The notes: generated by a model not told the origin, from the letters alone. Positions 1 to 8,892 are shown, counted from the first letter of the stretch. The stretch: 39,925 nt of DNA from Rikenella microfusus (GCA_022736275.1 DZBJ01000029.1:1-39925), one strand, 5' to 3'. Translations and numbers: made by a program.

Positions 1-488
1 CTGGCTTTCGAGGCCGAATAGGGGCTCCGCGGATCGTATGCCGTCTGTTCTGTGAAGAGCCCGCCATGCTCAAGCGAGCCGTAAACCTCGTCGGTTGAGA
101 TATGGTAAAAGAGTTTCCTTACATCGCGGCCGGGTACGGTGTCACGAGAGGCCGTGAGCAGGTTGACTGTACCGATGATGTTGGTGTGGATGAACTCATC
201 CGGAGAACTGATTGACCTGTCTACATGAGATTCGGCAGCCAGGTGAATGACCCCGTCAAACACGAACTCCCTGAAGAGTGCATTCACCGCCTGTTTGTCC
301 ACTATGTCAATCCTGCGGAAATGATAGTTTGGCTCTTTTTCAATGTCTGTAAGGTTGCCCAGGTTGCCTGCATAGGTCAGATTGTCAGCGTTGACAATGG
401 TGTAATCAGGGTATCTTCTGACGATTCTTCTCACGACGTGTGATCCGATAAATCCGGCTCCGCCGGTGATAAGTATTGTTCTCTTCAT
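1..488 (-). CDS. rfbB: dTDP-glucose 4,6-dehydratase, 3' end missing (window edge)
   Basis: Short-chain dehydrogenase/reductase enzyme that dehydrates dTDP-glucose to dTDP-4-keto-6-deoxyglucose, the entry step to dTDP-rhamnose and other deoxysugars, in the cytoplasm. Reading leftward from the ATG at 488 gives about 162 residues of a usual 340-360. Visible are the N-terminal NAD-binding GGAGFIGS, the LAAESHVDRSI segment typical of RmlB, the catalytic HISTDEVYGSL and the YSASKA (YxxxK) motif near the edge. The gene is truncated only by the window. Its start codon overlaps the galE stop in ATGA, so translation is probably coupled. It is the sixth gene of the minus-strand wbp-galE-rfbB operon. Family assignment is very secure because the TDE and SHVDRS motifs separate it from galE-type epimerases. 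Confidence 0.95.
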   Translation of the reverse strand, partial: MKRTILITGGAGFIGSHVVRRIVRRYPDYTIVNADNLTYAGNLGNLTDIEKEPNYHFRRIDIVDKQAVNALFREFVFDGVIHLAAESHVDRSISSPDEFIHTNIIGTVNLLTASRDTVPGRDVRKLFYHISTDEVYGSLEHGGLFTEQTAYDPRSPYSASKA

Positions 489-1516
489 GATTGCTGGTTT
501 CTGATTTTGTTTTCCCACCTCCAGGCAGTCTCCATTGATTCGTCAAGTGTCAGTTCAGTTTTCCATTTAAGCTCCCTGTTGGCGAGGGAGGAATCTGCCC
601 ATATCTTTTCTATGTCTCCTTCCCTGCGGTCGGTAACGGTATAATTCAGCTTTAATCCCGTGGCCCGCTCGAATGACGCTATCGCCTCGAAGACGGAGAC
701 TCCTGTTCCCGTGCCGAGATTAAAGACCTCATATTTTGTTTTATTCTCACCGTCAAGAAGTCTTTTTAACGCTGCCACATGAGCCTTTGCGAGATCAACC
801 ACGTGGAGGTAATCGCGTATGCATGATCCGTCAGGAGTGTCATAGTCGTTGCCGAAGACCTTCAGGCCGTCACGGAGGCCAATGGCTGTCTGGGTAAGGA
901 ATGGCACCAGGTTCTCCGGCACGCCGCGCGGCAGCTCGCCTATGTGAGCGGTGGGATGGGCTCCGATGGGATTGAAGTATCTGAGTGATACAGCTTTGTG
1001 TGATGTCCTGGATGCAATGGTGTCGCGAATTATTATCTCTCCGGCCTGTTTGGTATAGCCGTAGGGTGAGGCAGCCTCCTTCACCGGTGAAGCCTCTGTC
1101 ACGGGCAGAGTGTCAGGCTGACCGTAAACGGTGCATGATGATGAAAATACCATTATGGGTGTGTTATGGCGTTCCATCATATCAAGCAGGTTAATGAGCG
1201 AGGTGAGATTGTTCCTGTAATAGTCAAGGGGCTTTCTGACCGACTCGCCCACTGCCTTGTAGGCGGCAAAGTGGATGATGGCATCTGCCCCGCCCTCGGC
1301 AATGAATAGTTCATTGAGCCTGGCGAGGTCACAGATATCGTAATCATAAAACTTCGGGGTTACTCCTGTGATGGCATGGATACCTTCAAGCACCGTTATA
1401 TCCGAGTTGTACAGGTTGTCAATGATCACCACATCAAAACCGGCAGCGATAAGCTCAACGGCCGTATGTGATCCGATATAACCTGTCCCCCCGGTGACTA
1501 TTACCTTTCTCTTCAT
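485..1516 (-). CDS. galE: UDP-glucose/UDP-hexosamine 4-epimerase
   Basis: Interconverts UDP-Glc and UDP-Gal (or the N-acetyl forms) by C4 epimerisation with bound NAD. The 343-residue protein starts with MKRKVIVTGGTGYIGSH (Rossmann GxxGxxG at residues 9-15) and carries the catalytic Ser region FSSSCTVYG (124-132) and Y152-x-x-x-K156. Length is normal for GalE. An ATG eight codons upstream exists, but the 1516 start is preferred: it gives the canonical N-terminus and overlaps the upstream dehydrogenase stop as TGATG. It ends by overlapping rfbB (ATGA). In this operon it may supply galacto-configured sugars for the same polysaccharide. Substrate preference between Glc and GlcNAc cannot be decided by eye. 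Confidence 0.93.
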   Translation of the reverse strand: MKRKVIVTGGTGYIGSHTAVELIAAGFDVVIIDNLYNSDITVLEGIHAITGVTPKFYDYDICDLARLNELFIAEGGADAIIHFAAYKAVGESVRKPLDYYRNNLTSLINLLDMMERHNTPIMVFSSSCTVYGQPDTLPVTEASPVKEAASPYGYTKQAGEIIIRDTIASRTSHKAVSLRYFNPIGAHPTAHIGELPRGVPENLVPFLTQTAIGLRDGLKVFGNDYDTPDGSCIRDYLHVVDLAKAHVAALKRLLDGENKTKYEVFNLGTGTGVSVFEAIASFERATGLKLNYTVTDRREGDIEKIWADSSLANRELKWKTELTLDESMETAWRWENKIRNQQS

Positions 1517-2805
1517 CACAGACTCCAGTATGTCAGCCACTTCATTTTGTTACGGTAGAGGCCCTTCAGGTCTACGAGAATGCCCCTCTCATTGAGAAGG
1601 TCGAGGAAATATTTTTCATCAAGGTTTGCATATTCCCTGTGTGAAACGGCCACGATGATCGCGTCATATTTGCCTTCGGGCTTCTCCTGAAGGTCGATGC
1701 CGTATTCATGCTTCACCTCTTCAGGTGAGGCTCCCGGATCGATCACATCAACCTTCACTCCAAAGTCGCGCAATTCATTCACCACGTCAATAACCTTTGA
1801 GTTGCGGATATCGGTGACATCCTCCTTGAAGGTCATCCCCATAACCAGTACCCTGGCCCTGTCAGGGCTCTTGTGTGCAGCGATCAGCTTCTTGACGGTC
1901 TCCTTGCCGGCATAGGCCCCCATGCTGTCATTGGTGAACCTGCCGGAGTCGATCATCTGAGGATGGTAACCCATCGACTTGGCCTTGTATGAGAGATAAT
2001 AGGGGTCAACGCCTATGCAGTGACCTCCTACCAGGCCGGGGTAGAACTTCAGGAAGTTCCATTTTGTGCCTGCAGCCTCAAGCACCTCGTAGGTGTTGAT
2101 GCCCATCCGGTTGAAGATGATTGAGAGCTCGTTCATGAAGGCGATGTTTATGTCGCGCTGCGTGTTTTCAATGATCTTGGCAGCTTCGGCAACCTTTATT
2201 GAGGAGGCCCGGTGTACTCCGGCCTCTATTATGAGTTCATACGTCTTGGCTATGTTCTCCGCCGATTCGGGGTCACAGCCGCTGGTGACCTTAACGATCT
2301 TGGTCAGCGTGTGGTTTTTGTCTCCGGGATTGATGCGCTCAGGCGAGAAACCGACTTTGAAATCAGCCGGACATTTCAGCCCGGAATATCTCTCGAGCAC
2401 CGGAACGCAGTCCTCCTCTGTGCATCCGGGATAGACGGTGGATTCATAGACCACGTAATCGCCCTTCTTCAGTATCCTGCCTACAGTCTCCGAAGCCTTC
2501 AGCACCGGGGTCAGATCAGGGAGGTTATGTTTGGTCACCGGCGTGGGGACTGCAATTATATGGAAAGATGCCTCTTTAAGGTCTTCAGGGTCAGAGGTGA
2601 ATTTAATATCAGTGCCGTTGAATGCTTCATGTACAAGCTCGTTGCTGGGGTCAATGCCTTTTTTCATGAGCTCAACGCGGTCAGGTCTGATATCAAAACC
2701 CACAACCTTTATTTTTCCTGCGAACTCAAGAGCGATGGGCAGGCCTACATAACCCAGGCCGATAAGAGACAGTTTTGCCTCCTTGTTTAAAAGTTTATCG
2801 TACAT
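1516..2805 (-). CDS. wbpA: UDP-N-acetylglucosamine 6-dehydrogenase (WbpA/WbpO/TviB type)
   Basis: Nucleotide-sugar dehydrogenase that oxidises C6 of a UDP-HexNAc to the uronic acid with two NAD+. The 429-residue protein has the N-terminal Rossmann motif GLGYVGLP (16-23), ESTVYPG (121-127), NTQRD (214-218) and the catalytic Cys263 in GGHCIGVDPYY, followed by the UDP-binding C-terminal domain. Sequence style is the TviB/WbpO branch. The neighbouring wbpB, wbpD and wbpE genes indicate that the product is UDP-GlcNAcA, fed into the diacetamido-uronic acid pathway. It lies 1 nt after the wbpB stop and overlaps the galE start. The symbol is assigned from context; by sequence alone it could equally be a UDP-GalNAc dehydrogenase (wbpO/tviB). 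Confidence 0.92.
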   Translation of the reverse strand: MYDKLLNKEAKLSLIGLGYVGLPIALEFAGKIKVVGFDIRPDRVELMKKGIDPSNELVHEAFNGTDIKFTSDPEDLKEASFHIIAVPTPVTKHNLPDLTPVLKASETVGRILKKGDYVVYESTVYPGCTEEDCVPVLERYSGLKCPADFKVGFSPERINPGDKNHTLTKIVKVTSGCDPESAENIAKTYELIIEAGVHRASSIKVAEAAKIIENTQRDINIAFMNELSIIFNRMGINTYEVLEAAGTKWNFLKFYPGLVGGHCIGVDPYYLSYKAKSMGYHPQMIDSGRFTNDSMGAYAGKETVKKLIAAHKSPDRARVLVMGMTFKEDVTDIRNSKVIDVVNELRDFGVKVDVIDPGASPEEVKHEYGIDLQEKPEGKYDAIIVAVSHREYANLDEKYFLDLLNERGILVDLKGLYRNKMKWLTYWSL

Positions 2806-2806
2806 A

Positions 2807-3757
2807 TTATTTTTTAATTAGGGGGTGATATTCTCCTGTTAATACTGACAGTGCCGAGTTACGGATCTGGTAAACGGTTTCTATGCTCTGGCGGGCATCA
2901 TCGAGCCCGTATCCGATACCTTTCAGGATTTCCCGGTATGTGACGGTGTGCAGATCGGTGAATCCTTCAGAAAACTCCAGCTCCTCTCCGTCAACGGTAA
3001 TATTCCTGTGTGTTCGTTTTCCTTTTTCCTTTGCTGTTGCCGGGAGGTCGTTGAAGTCTATGCTCAGGAACCACCTGACACGTGCATTTTCCAGTTCAAG
3101 GAAACCAGACGCCTTGTGGTTTTCGAGGAGGTAGACCCTGTTTGACACCACGTTACCGAAGATCCAGCCAAGCATATCGAAAAAGTGAACACCGATGTTT
3201 GTGGCTATTCCGCCTGATTTGTTGACGTCGCCCTTCCACGATATATCGTACCAGTGTCCGCGGCTGGTGATATAGGTCAGGTCAATGTCATGTTTTTTCC
3301 CCGGAGGCGTGGCGGCAATCCTGTTGCGCAGTTCAATAATCACCGGGTGGTACCTAAGCTGCAGGATGTTGTAGATCCTGTGCCCTGTCTCCTTCTCTAT
3401 CTCCTGGAGTGCATCTATGTTCCACGGGTTGAGAACAACGGGCTTCTCACAGATGGCATCAGCCTGGTGTCTGAGGGCGAACCTTATGTGGGAGTCATGC
3501 AGGTAGTTGGGAGAGCAGATGCTTACGTAGTCAAGCTGTACGCCGCTTCTCTTCAGTTTGTCGACATGCCTGTCAAACCTCTCGAACTCCACGAAGAAGT
3601 CGCTCTCCGGGAAGTAGCTGTCTATCTTACCTACGCAGTCGAATCTGTCGAGGCTTGCCAGCAGGCGGTTACCAGTCTCTTTAATGGCTTTGAGATGTCG
3701 TTCGGCAATATAGCCGGCAATACCTATAAGCCCGAAATTTTTAGGTGTGTTGTCCAT
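2807..3757 (-). CDS. wbpB: UDP-GlcNAcA 3-dehydrogenase (WbpB/WlbA oxidoreductase)
   Basis: Gfo/Idh/MocA-family NAD enzyme that oxidises C3 of UDP-GlcNAc-uronic acid to the 3-keto sugar, the substrate for the WbpE transaminase. The 316 residues match the WbpB/WlbA length. Seen directly: nucleotide-binding GLIGIAGYIAERH (9-21), the segment YVSICSPNYLHD (77-88), the EKP motif at 104-106, LQLRYHP and the active-site region NIGVHFFD with His191 and Asp194. It is in the middle of the operon, 28 nt after wbpD and 1 nt before wbpA. In WlbA/WbpB systems the NADH is recycled by a 2-ketoglutarate side reaction coupled to the aminotransferase; that is family knowledge and not visible here. Recognition is strong. 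Confidence 0.95.
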   Translation of the reverse strand: MDNTPKNFGLIGIAGYIAERHLKAIKETGNRLLASLDRFDCVGKIDSYFPESDFFVEFERFDRHVDKLKRSGVQLDYVSICSPNYLHDSHIRFALRHQADAICEKPVVLNPWNIDALQEIEKETGHRIYNILQLRYHPVIIELRNRIAATPPGKKHDIDLTYITSRGHWYDISWKGDVNKSGGIATNIGVHFFDMLGWIFGNVVSNRVYLLENHKASGFLELENARVRWFLSIDFNDLPATAKEKGKRTHRNITVDGEELEFSEGFTDLHTVTYREILKGIGYGLDDARQSIETVYQIRNSALSVLTGEYHPLIKK

Positions 3758-3785
3758 CAGAAGATATTATGAAGGCATATAAATA

Positions 3786-4364
3786 CTATATTATTTTCGT
3801 CACCCGCTCCTCAGCCAGCTGATACTTCTGGCTGCTCTCAGGGCACAGTGCAATGCCTTCGCTGTTGAAGCTCAGTTTGTGTCCGTATTCGGAGACCCAT
3901 CCTGTCTGCCGGCCGGGGTTGCCCACCACCAGTGCAAAGGGTTTGACATTTTTAGTTATGACTGTCCCTGCGCCGATAAGCGAATACTCACCTATCTCAT
4001 TGCCGCATACAATGGTTGCGTTGGCACCGACTGATGCTCCGCGTCTAACCATGGTGGTGACGTACTGGTCACGCCTGATGACGGCACTGCGTGGGTTGGT
4101 TATATTTGTGAATACCATCGATGGTCCGAGAAATACATCATCTTCACATATAACTCCGGTATATATGGAGACATTGTTCTGGACCTTGACATTATTTCCC
4201 AGTATTACGCCGGGAGAGACAACCACGTTCTGGCCTATGTTGCAGCTCTCTCCGATGACGGCATCCTTCATGATATGGCTGAAGTGCCAGATCCTGGTTC
4301 CCTTGCCTATGGTGCACCCTTCATCGATCACTGCCGTCTCATGTGCAAAAAACTCTTTTTCCAT
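3786..4364 (-). CDS. wbpD: UDP-3-amino-GlcNAcA N-acetyltransferase (WbpD)
   Basis: Left-handed beta-helix acetyltransferase that acetylates the 3-amino group made by WbpE, giving UDP-2,3-diacetamido-2,3-dideoxyglucuronic acid. The 192 residues show hexapeptide repeats almost throughout (for example the TIGKGTRIWHFSHI segment, VILGNNVKVQNNVSIY, VVGNPGRQTGWVSEYG), which is the WbpD/WlbB pattern. It sits 9 nt after the wbpE stop and 28 nt before wbpB, so it is co-transcribed with them. Its presence distinguishes this locus from Porphyromonas, where the acyl transfer step is ascribed to VimA. Acetyl-CoA as donor is family knowledge. Confidence 0.95.
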   Translation of the reverse strand: MEKEFFAHETAVIDEGCTIGKGTRIWHFSHIMKDAVIGESCNIGQNVVVSPGVILGNNVKVQNNVSIYTGVICEDDVFLGPSMVFTNITNPRSAVIRRDQYVTTMVRRGASVGANATIVCGNEIGEYSLIGAGTVITKNVKPFALVVGNPGRQTGWVSEYGHKLSFNSEGIALCPESSQKYQLAEERVTKII

Positions 4365-4373
4365 CTTCTTTTT

Positions 4374-5501
4374 TCAGTTGAATTTTGACCTGATGCACCC
4401 GGTGATATAGGCAAGTTGTTCCTCGCTGAGCTCAGTGTGCATTGGCAGAGACAGCACCTCCCCGGTAAGCCTGGAGGTGACCGGGAAATCGTCGGCCAGG
4501 TACCCCAGGTGGGCATATGCTTTCTGCATGTGCAGGGCAACGGGGTAGTAGATCATTGAGGGTATTCCCTCGTTCTCAAGACACTCACGGAGCCTGTTTC
4601 TCTCGCCCCCTTCTACGCGGAGCGTATACTGGTGAAATATATGTGTTGAGTTTGCTGCCCTGACCGGCACGTTTATGCCCCGGACATCTGACAGCTCCCT
4701 GTCATAATGGGCTGCAGCACTCTGCCTCGCTTCATTGAAGGCGTCAAGATGGCGCAGCTTGACCCTCAGCACCGCGGCCTGTATCGTGTCAAGACGTGAG
4801 TTGACGCCGATGGTGTCATGATAATACCTGATCTTCATCCCGTGGTTTGTGATGCTCCTGATGAGTGTGGCAAGCTCGTTATTGTCTGTGAACAGGGCTC
4901 CGCCGTCGCCGTAGCAGCCGAGGTTCTTTGAGGGGAAGAAGGATGTGCAGCCTATGATGCCCATCGTACCTGCTTTCTTTACGGTGCCGTCACTGAACCG
5001 GTATTCAGCCCCGGTAGCCTGCGCCACGTCTTCGATTACATGCAGGCCGTGTCTGCCGGCGATCTCCATGATCGGCTCCATATCGGCACACTGTCCGAAC
5101 AGATGCACCGGCACTATTGCCCTTGTACGGGGTGTTATTGCCTTTTCCAGTGCCCTGACGCTGATGTTAAATGTGTCAGGGTCAGGATCGACCAGCACAG
5201 GTTTCAGCCCGAGGAGATCGATGACCTCAACCGTGGCAATGAATGTAAAGTTCGTGGTTATCACCTCATCACCGGGCTTCAGACCGAGGGCCATCATGGC
5301 AATCTGCAGAGCATCAGTGCCGTTGGCACAGGCAATGACATTTCGCACACCCAGGTACCGCTGCAACTCCTCCTCGAAAAGAGGTACATCGGGACCCTTG
5401 ATGAAAGCCGTTGAACTTATGACTCCTGCTATCGCACTGTCAATATCTGCCTTAAACCTCTCATACTGTGACCGGAGGTCAACCATCTCAATCTTCTGCA
5501 T
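4374..5501 (-). CDS. wbpE: UDP-2-acetamido-2-deoxy-3-oxo-glucuronate aminotransferase (WbpE)
   Basis: PLP-dependent DegT/DnrJ/EryC1 aminotransferase that converts the 3-keto sugar from WbpB to the 3-amino sugar using glutamate. The 375-residue protein shows the N-terminal MVDLRSQY, CANGTDALQIAM (phosphate and cofactor pocket), HLFGQCADM, IEDVAQATGA and the Schiff-base Lys192 in SFFPSKNLGCYGDGG. Length is normal. It is the first gene of the minus-strand operon, so transcription should begin in the 103-bp gap shared with the divergent HU/SPOR gene. The start at 5501 gives the family N-terminus. Other DegT substrates are possible in isolation, but wbpB and wbpD beside it make the assignment firm. 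Confidence 0.94.
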   Translation of the reverse strand: MQKIEMVDLRSQYERFKADIDSAIAGVISSTAFIKGPDVPLFEEELQRYLGVRNVIACANGTDALQIAMMALGLKPGDEVITTNFTFIATVEVIDLLGLKPVLVDPDPDTFNISVRALEKAITPRTRAIVPVHLFGQCADMEPIMEIAGRHGLHVIEDVAQATGAEYRFSDGTVKKAGTMGIIGCTSFFPSKNLGCYGDGGALFTDNNELATLIRSITNHGMKIRYYHDTIGVNSRLDTIQAAVLRVKLRHLDAFNEARQSAAAHYDRELSDVRGINVPVRAANSTHIFHQYTLRVEGGERNRLRECLENEGIPSMIYYPVALHMQKAYAHLGYLADDFPVTSRLTGEVLSLPMHTELSEEQLAYITGCIRSKFN

Positions 5502-5522
5502 AGGACTTTTGTCTCTCTATGG

Positions 5523-5530
5523 CGAAGATA
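5523..5530 (-). promoter_or_regulatory. possible -7 element for the wbpE operon
   Basis: Read on the minus strand this is TATCTTCG, 7 of 8 to the Bacteroidota -7 consensus TAnnTTTG, about 22 nt upstream of the wbpE ATG. No clear -33 TTG at the usual spacing was seen, so the call is tentative. Confidence 0.3.
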
Positions 5531-5579
5531 ACGGATTTTATTTTAACCATTTTTCCCGCTCTCAAATCAGGTTTCTTTT

Positions 5580-5587
5580 TATCTTTG
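5580..5587 (+). promoter_or_regulatory. -7 promoter element for the HU/SPOR gene
   Basis: TATCTTTG, an exact TAnnTTTG match, ends 17 nt before the ATG at 5605, implying a very short leader. It faces away from the wbpE promoter region, so the gap is a divergent promoter. Confidence 0.5.
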
Positions 5588-5604
5588 TTTATTATTTCTT
5601 ATAC

Positions 5605-6672
5605 ATGGCGAGGGACATCAGCGGTTACATCAGGGAGATGCTTTTCAGGCACGATTGTGTCATTGTACCGGGGTTTGGTGCGTTTATCGGGAACTATTTC
5701 CCGGCACGTGCTGACCGCAGGGAAGGGCTCTTCCAGCCGCCTTCAAGGAAGATCACATTCAACCGTCATCTGACAGGCAATGACGGCCTTCTGATAGGTC
5801 ATATCTCATCAGGCCTTGGCACAGGCTACGGTGAGGCCCGTGACATAGTACTTGAATGGGCTGACGAACTCAGAAGGAAGATTATGGCCGGCAATCCTGT
5901 TCCCATGGATCATCTCGGAACATTCTCGCTTAATTATGAAAGGGCAATAGTATTTGAGCCTGATACCACGGTCAATTACCTTCTCTCATCTTACGGTCTC
6001 ACAGCCTATCACAGGCAGCCGGTGACCGGTATAGATGTAAGGAAGAGGGCGCTTGAAAAGCGTCATGAGCCCCCGGTGAGCCAGCCGTCGGTCAGAAGCC
6101 TGCTGACAAGAGCCGCAGTGATAATACCTGTTATGGTTGCGCTGGCACTGGTGCCTTTCAATGACCACCTTTTCCGCGGAAACATTGAGGAATCAACTCT
6201 TAATCCGCTTGCCAGGGCTGAGCTGGAATTCAACCGTGAGCAGATCGATGCCGGCATGACAGCTGTTATTGATGGCTCGATGGTGGCCGAACAACCTGAA
6301 ATGACTGCGTCTGAAATCACGGAAGAAAATCCTTTGCGTGGCCAGGTCGTCAGTGAGGAGCCTGTGCAGGCTGCTCCGCCCGCAGTAACTGAGACTGCCC
6401 CGTCACAGGCCGTCAGCCGTCCTTCGCGGGCGGTGGTGGTGGAGGAATACAGGTACCTGATCATAATCGGCAGCTTCAAGGGCGAGGATAATGCTCTTAC
6501 AATGATGGAACGTCTCCGCAGGCAGGGCTTTGACCCTGAGGTAGCCGGTGGACCTGACGGTTTCCTGCGCGTCAGCGCACAGTCATTTGCATCACTTGAC
6601 GAAGCAATTCCGGTACTGGAAAAAGCCAGGAAGGATTATCCGGGAGCGTGGGTGTATAAGAGCAGGCAATAG
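5605..6672 (+). CDS. HU-CCDC81-like domain / transmembrane / SPOR domain protein
   Basis: Envelope protein of 355 residues with an unusual architecture. Residues about 1-55 and 55-135 resemble the paired prokaryotic HU-CCDC81 domains (VIVPGFGAFIGNY, then the FNRHLTGNDGLL and GNPVPMDHLGTFSL segments). A single transmembrane helix lies at about 168-184, then a low-complexity Glu/Pro/Ala linker, and a C-terminal SPOR domain at about 283-353 (RYLIIIGSFKGEDNA). SPOR domains bind peptidoglycan lacking stem peptides, often at division sites. The predicted topology is HU-like part in the cytoplasm and SPOR in the periplasm. The start at 5605 is chosen because the domain begins there and a promoter sits just upstream, although the frame stays open far upstream. 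Whether the HU-like part binds DNA is unknown. Confidence 0.88.
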   Translation: MARDISGYIREMLFRHDCVIVPGFGAFIGNYFPARADRREGLFQPPSRKITFNRHLTGNDGLLIGHISSGLGTGYGEARDIVLEWADELRRKIMAGNPVPMDHLGTFSLNYERAIVFEPDTTVNYLLSSYGLTAYHRQPVTGIDVRKRALEKRHEPPVSQPSVRSLLTRAAVIIPVMVALALVPFNDHLFRGNIEESTLNPLARAELEFNREQIDAGMTAVIDGSMVAEQPEMTASEITEENPLRGQVVSEEPVQAAPPAVTETAPSQAVSRPSRAVVVEEYRYLIIIGSFKGEDNALTMMERLRRQGFDPEVAGGPDGFLRVSAQSFASLDEAIPVLEKARKDYPGAWVYKSRQ

Positions 6673-6695
6673 GCAATAGAGGGGCGAGCGTTAAG

Positions 6696-6716
6696 AAATG
6701 ATCCGGTGGATCATTT
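6696..6716. terminator. 9-bp perfect hairpin downstream of the HU/SPOR gene
   Basis: Arms AAATGATCC (6696-6704) and GGATCATTT (6708-6716) with a 3-nt GGT loop lie 24 nt after the stop. The left arm is A-rich and the right arm ends in T residues, so it could work as a terminator in both directions between two convergent genes. Confidence 0.5.
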
Positions 6717-6753
6717 TAGCGAAGCAGCCAGTTTGCAGGGAGGGCAGTAGTGT

Positions 6754-6819
6754 AGTCGGCAGTTGGCAGTCGCCAGTCAGCAGTCAGTTCTGCCGACTGA
6801 GGACTGAAGACTGCCGACT
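6754..6819. repeat. inverted array of degenerate 7-bp repeats
   Basis: The left arm 6754-6783 and right arm 6790-6819 are about 30 nt each and match at about 24 positions when one is reverse complemented, with a 6-nt loop. Each arm is itself built of heptamers of the type nnnCAGT (left) and GnnGACT (right). The right arm ends on the first base of the metG stop codon region. It lies between convergent genes. Confidence 0.75.
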
Positions 6820-8852
6820 TATTTAACGGCGCTGCCGTTCCTGATTTTCTGCTCGGGCGTGACGAAGACCAGTTTGCCGCTTTCATCCTCAGCCAGCAAC
6901 ACCATCCCCTTTGATTCAATCCCCTTAATACTTCGCGGAGCGAGGTTTACAATTACGGAGATACTCTTTCCCGGGAGTTCCTCAGCGCTGAAATGTTCAG
7001 CAATGCCTGAAACGATGGTTCGCACATCAATGCCTGTATCAACCTTCAGCTTAATAAGCTTGGTTGTTTTTGGAACCTTCTCCGCCTCAATAATCGTGGC
7101 TGTGCGGATATCCATTTTCGTGAACTCCTCGAAAGTGACATCCTCCTTCTGGGGCAGGGCTGCGGCAACGGCATTCTCGTTTGCCTTCCTGGTATCGAGC
7201 AGTTTCTGAACCTGTCTTTCGATCTCCGCATCCTCAACCTTGCTGAACATCAGTTCGCCGGATGAGACATTGTGACCGGGAGAGAGAAGGTCAGACCTGC
7301 CGGCTGCATCCCAGCTGAGGTCCGCTATACCAAGCCAGCCTCTTAGCTTATTCATTGAGAAGGGCAGGAACGGTTCAAGCAGAATGGCAAGGTTGGCAGT
7401 TATCTGAAGGGAAATATAGATTATGGCCCTGACCCTGTCAGGATCGGTCCTGACAACCTTCCACGGTTCAGTGTCGGCAAGATATTTGTTGCCCAGGCGT
7501 GCGAGGTTCATGGCTTCGGCCAGTGCCTGCCGGAACCTGAAGGCCTCGAGGTTGCTCTCTACGTTTTCCCTGCATGTAAGTATGGAATTCAGGGTGGCTG
7601 TGTCATAAGCGGTCATGGTGCCGGGAGAGGGCACCACGCCCTTGTAATAGTTATTTGCAAGCACCAGGGTGCGGTTCACGAAGTTGCCGAGGATGGCAAC
7701 AAGTTCATTGTTGTTCCGTGCCTGGAACTCCTTCCATGTGAAGTCGTTGTCTTTGGTCTCCGGGGCGCTGGCGCAGAGTGCATACCGCAGGGAGTCCTGC
7801 TTGCCCGGAAAGTCTTCCAGGTATTCGTGCAGCCATACGGCCCAGTTGCGTGAAGTTGAGATCTTATCCGACTCAAGGTTCAGGAACTCGTTGGCAGGTA
7901 CGTTGTCAGGAAGGATATAGCTTCCCTCGGCCTTAAGCATGGCCGGGAAGATGATGCAGTGAAAGACGATGTTGTCCTTGCCGATGAAGTGTATCATCCG
8001 TGTCTCCGGGTCTTTCCAGTATTTTTCCCAGGCGGGGGTGAGCTCTCTCGTAGCCGATATGTATCCTATGGGTGCGTCAAACCAGACATAGAGCACTTTG
8101 CCTTCTGCCCCTTCAACCGGCACCGGCACGCCCCAGTCGAGGTCGCGACTGACAGCTCTTGGCTGCAGTCCCTGGTCGAGCCACGACTTGCATTGACCAT
8201 ATACATTGGTCTTCCATTCAGTGTGCTCTTCGAGAATCCATTTTCGTATCCAGGGCTCATACCTGTCAAGGGGAAGGTACCAGTGGAGGGTGTCACGCAT
8301 CACCGGCGCACTGCCGCTGATGGTAGAGCGCGGGCTGATAAGGTCAGTGGGACTGAGTGATGTGCCGCACTTCTCGCACTGGTCGCCGTAGGCATTCTCA
8401 TTGGCGCAGTGCGGACAGGTGCCGGTAATGTACCTGTCTGCAAGAAAGCAGCCTGCCTCCTCGTCATAGTACTGGCTGGCCGTCTTCTCTATGAACTCAC
8501 CCTGATCATACAGCTTGCGGAAGAATGCGGAGGCTGTCTCGTAGTGTATCTTGTTCGATGTTCGTGAATAGATATCAAATGATATCCCGAAATCGCTGAA
8601 GGCTTTTTTGTTCAGCTCATGATAGCGGTCAACAACCTCCTGTGGTGTTATCCCCTCCTTCCTGGCTTTGAGGGTGATTGGCACGCCATGCTCGTCGGAG
8701 CCGCAGATGGAGATGACATCCTCGCCACGCATCCTAAGGTACCGGGTATAGATGTCTGACGGCACATAAACCCCTGCCAGGTGGCCGATATGTATAGGTC
8801 CGTTGGCGTACGGCAGAGCCGACGTGATAAGGTGACGCTTGTACTTCTTCAT
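6819..8852 (-). CDS. metG: methionyl-tRNA synthetase with C-terminal tRNA-binding domain
   Basis: Class I aminoacyl-tRNA synthetase that charges tRNA-Met in the cytoplasm. The 677 residues include the HIGH signature at 21-24, a four-cysteine zinc knuckle (Cys146, 149, 159, 162), [13 protein letters not shown], and a KMSKS-type loop written KISTS at 330-334. The anticodon-binding helices follow, then a CsaA/EMAP-like tRNA-binding domain from about 575 to the end ([15 protein letters not shown]). Length fits the long, dimeric bacterial form. It is preceded on its strand by the LytTR gene with a 69-nt gap holding an exact TAnnTTTG box, so it probably has its own promoter. The downstream end abuts the heptamer hairpin. 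Assignment is secure. Confidence 0.97.
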   Translation of the reverse strand: MKKYKRHLITSALPYANGPIHIGHLAGVYVPSDIYTRYLRMRGEDVISICGSDEHGVPITLKARKEGITPQEVVDRYHELNKKAFSDFGISFDIYSRTSNKIHYETASAFFRKLYDQGEFIEKTASQYYDEEAGCFLADRYITGTCPHCANENAYGDQCEKCGTSLSPTDLISPRSTISGSAPVMRDTLHWYLPLDRYEPWIRKWILEEHTEWKTNVYGQCKSWLDQGLQPRAVSRDLDWGVPVPVEGAEGKVLYVWFDAPIGYISATRELTPAWEKYWKDPETRMIHFIGKDNIVFHCIIFPAMLKAEGSYILPDNVPANEFLNLESDKISTSRNWAVWLHEYLEDFPGKQDSLRYALCASAPETKDNDFTWKEFQARNNNELVAILGNFVNRTLVLANNYYKGVVPSPGTMTAYDTATLNSILTCRENVESNLEAFRFRQALAEAMNLARLGNKYLADTEPWKVVRTDPDRVRAIIYISLQITANLAILLEPFLPFSMNKLRGWLGIADLSWDAAGRSDLLSPGHNVSSGELMFSKVEDAEIERQVQKLLDTRKANENAVAAALPQKEDVTFEEFTKMDIRTATIIEAEKVPKTTKLIKLKVDTGIDVRTIVSGIAEHFSAEELPGKSISVIVNLAPRSIKGIESKGMVLLAEDESGKLVFVTPEQKIRNGSAVK

Positions 8853-8884
8853 CTGTGATAGGCTGTTGCTGTGATTAAACCCGG

Positions 8885-8892
8885 CAAATATA
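8885..8892 (-). promoter_or_regulatory. -7 promoter element for metG
   Basis: The minus strand reads TATATTTG, an exact TAnnTTTG, 32 nt before the metG ATG. No good -33 TTG was found. Confidence 0.5.

Noticed and set aside
4945..5604. Long N-terminal extension of the HU/SPOR gene frame over wbpE
   Set aside because: The upstream part is antisense to wbpE, and the HU-like domain and promoter place the true start at 5605.
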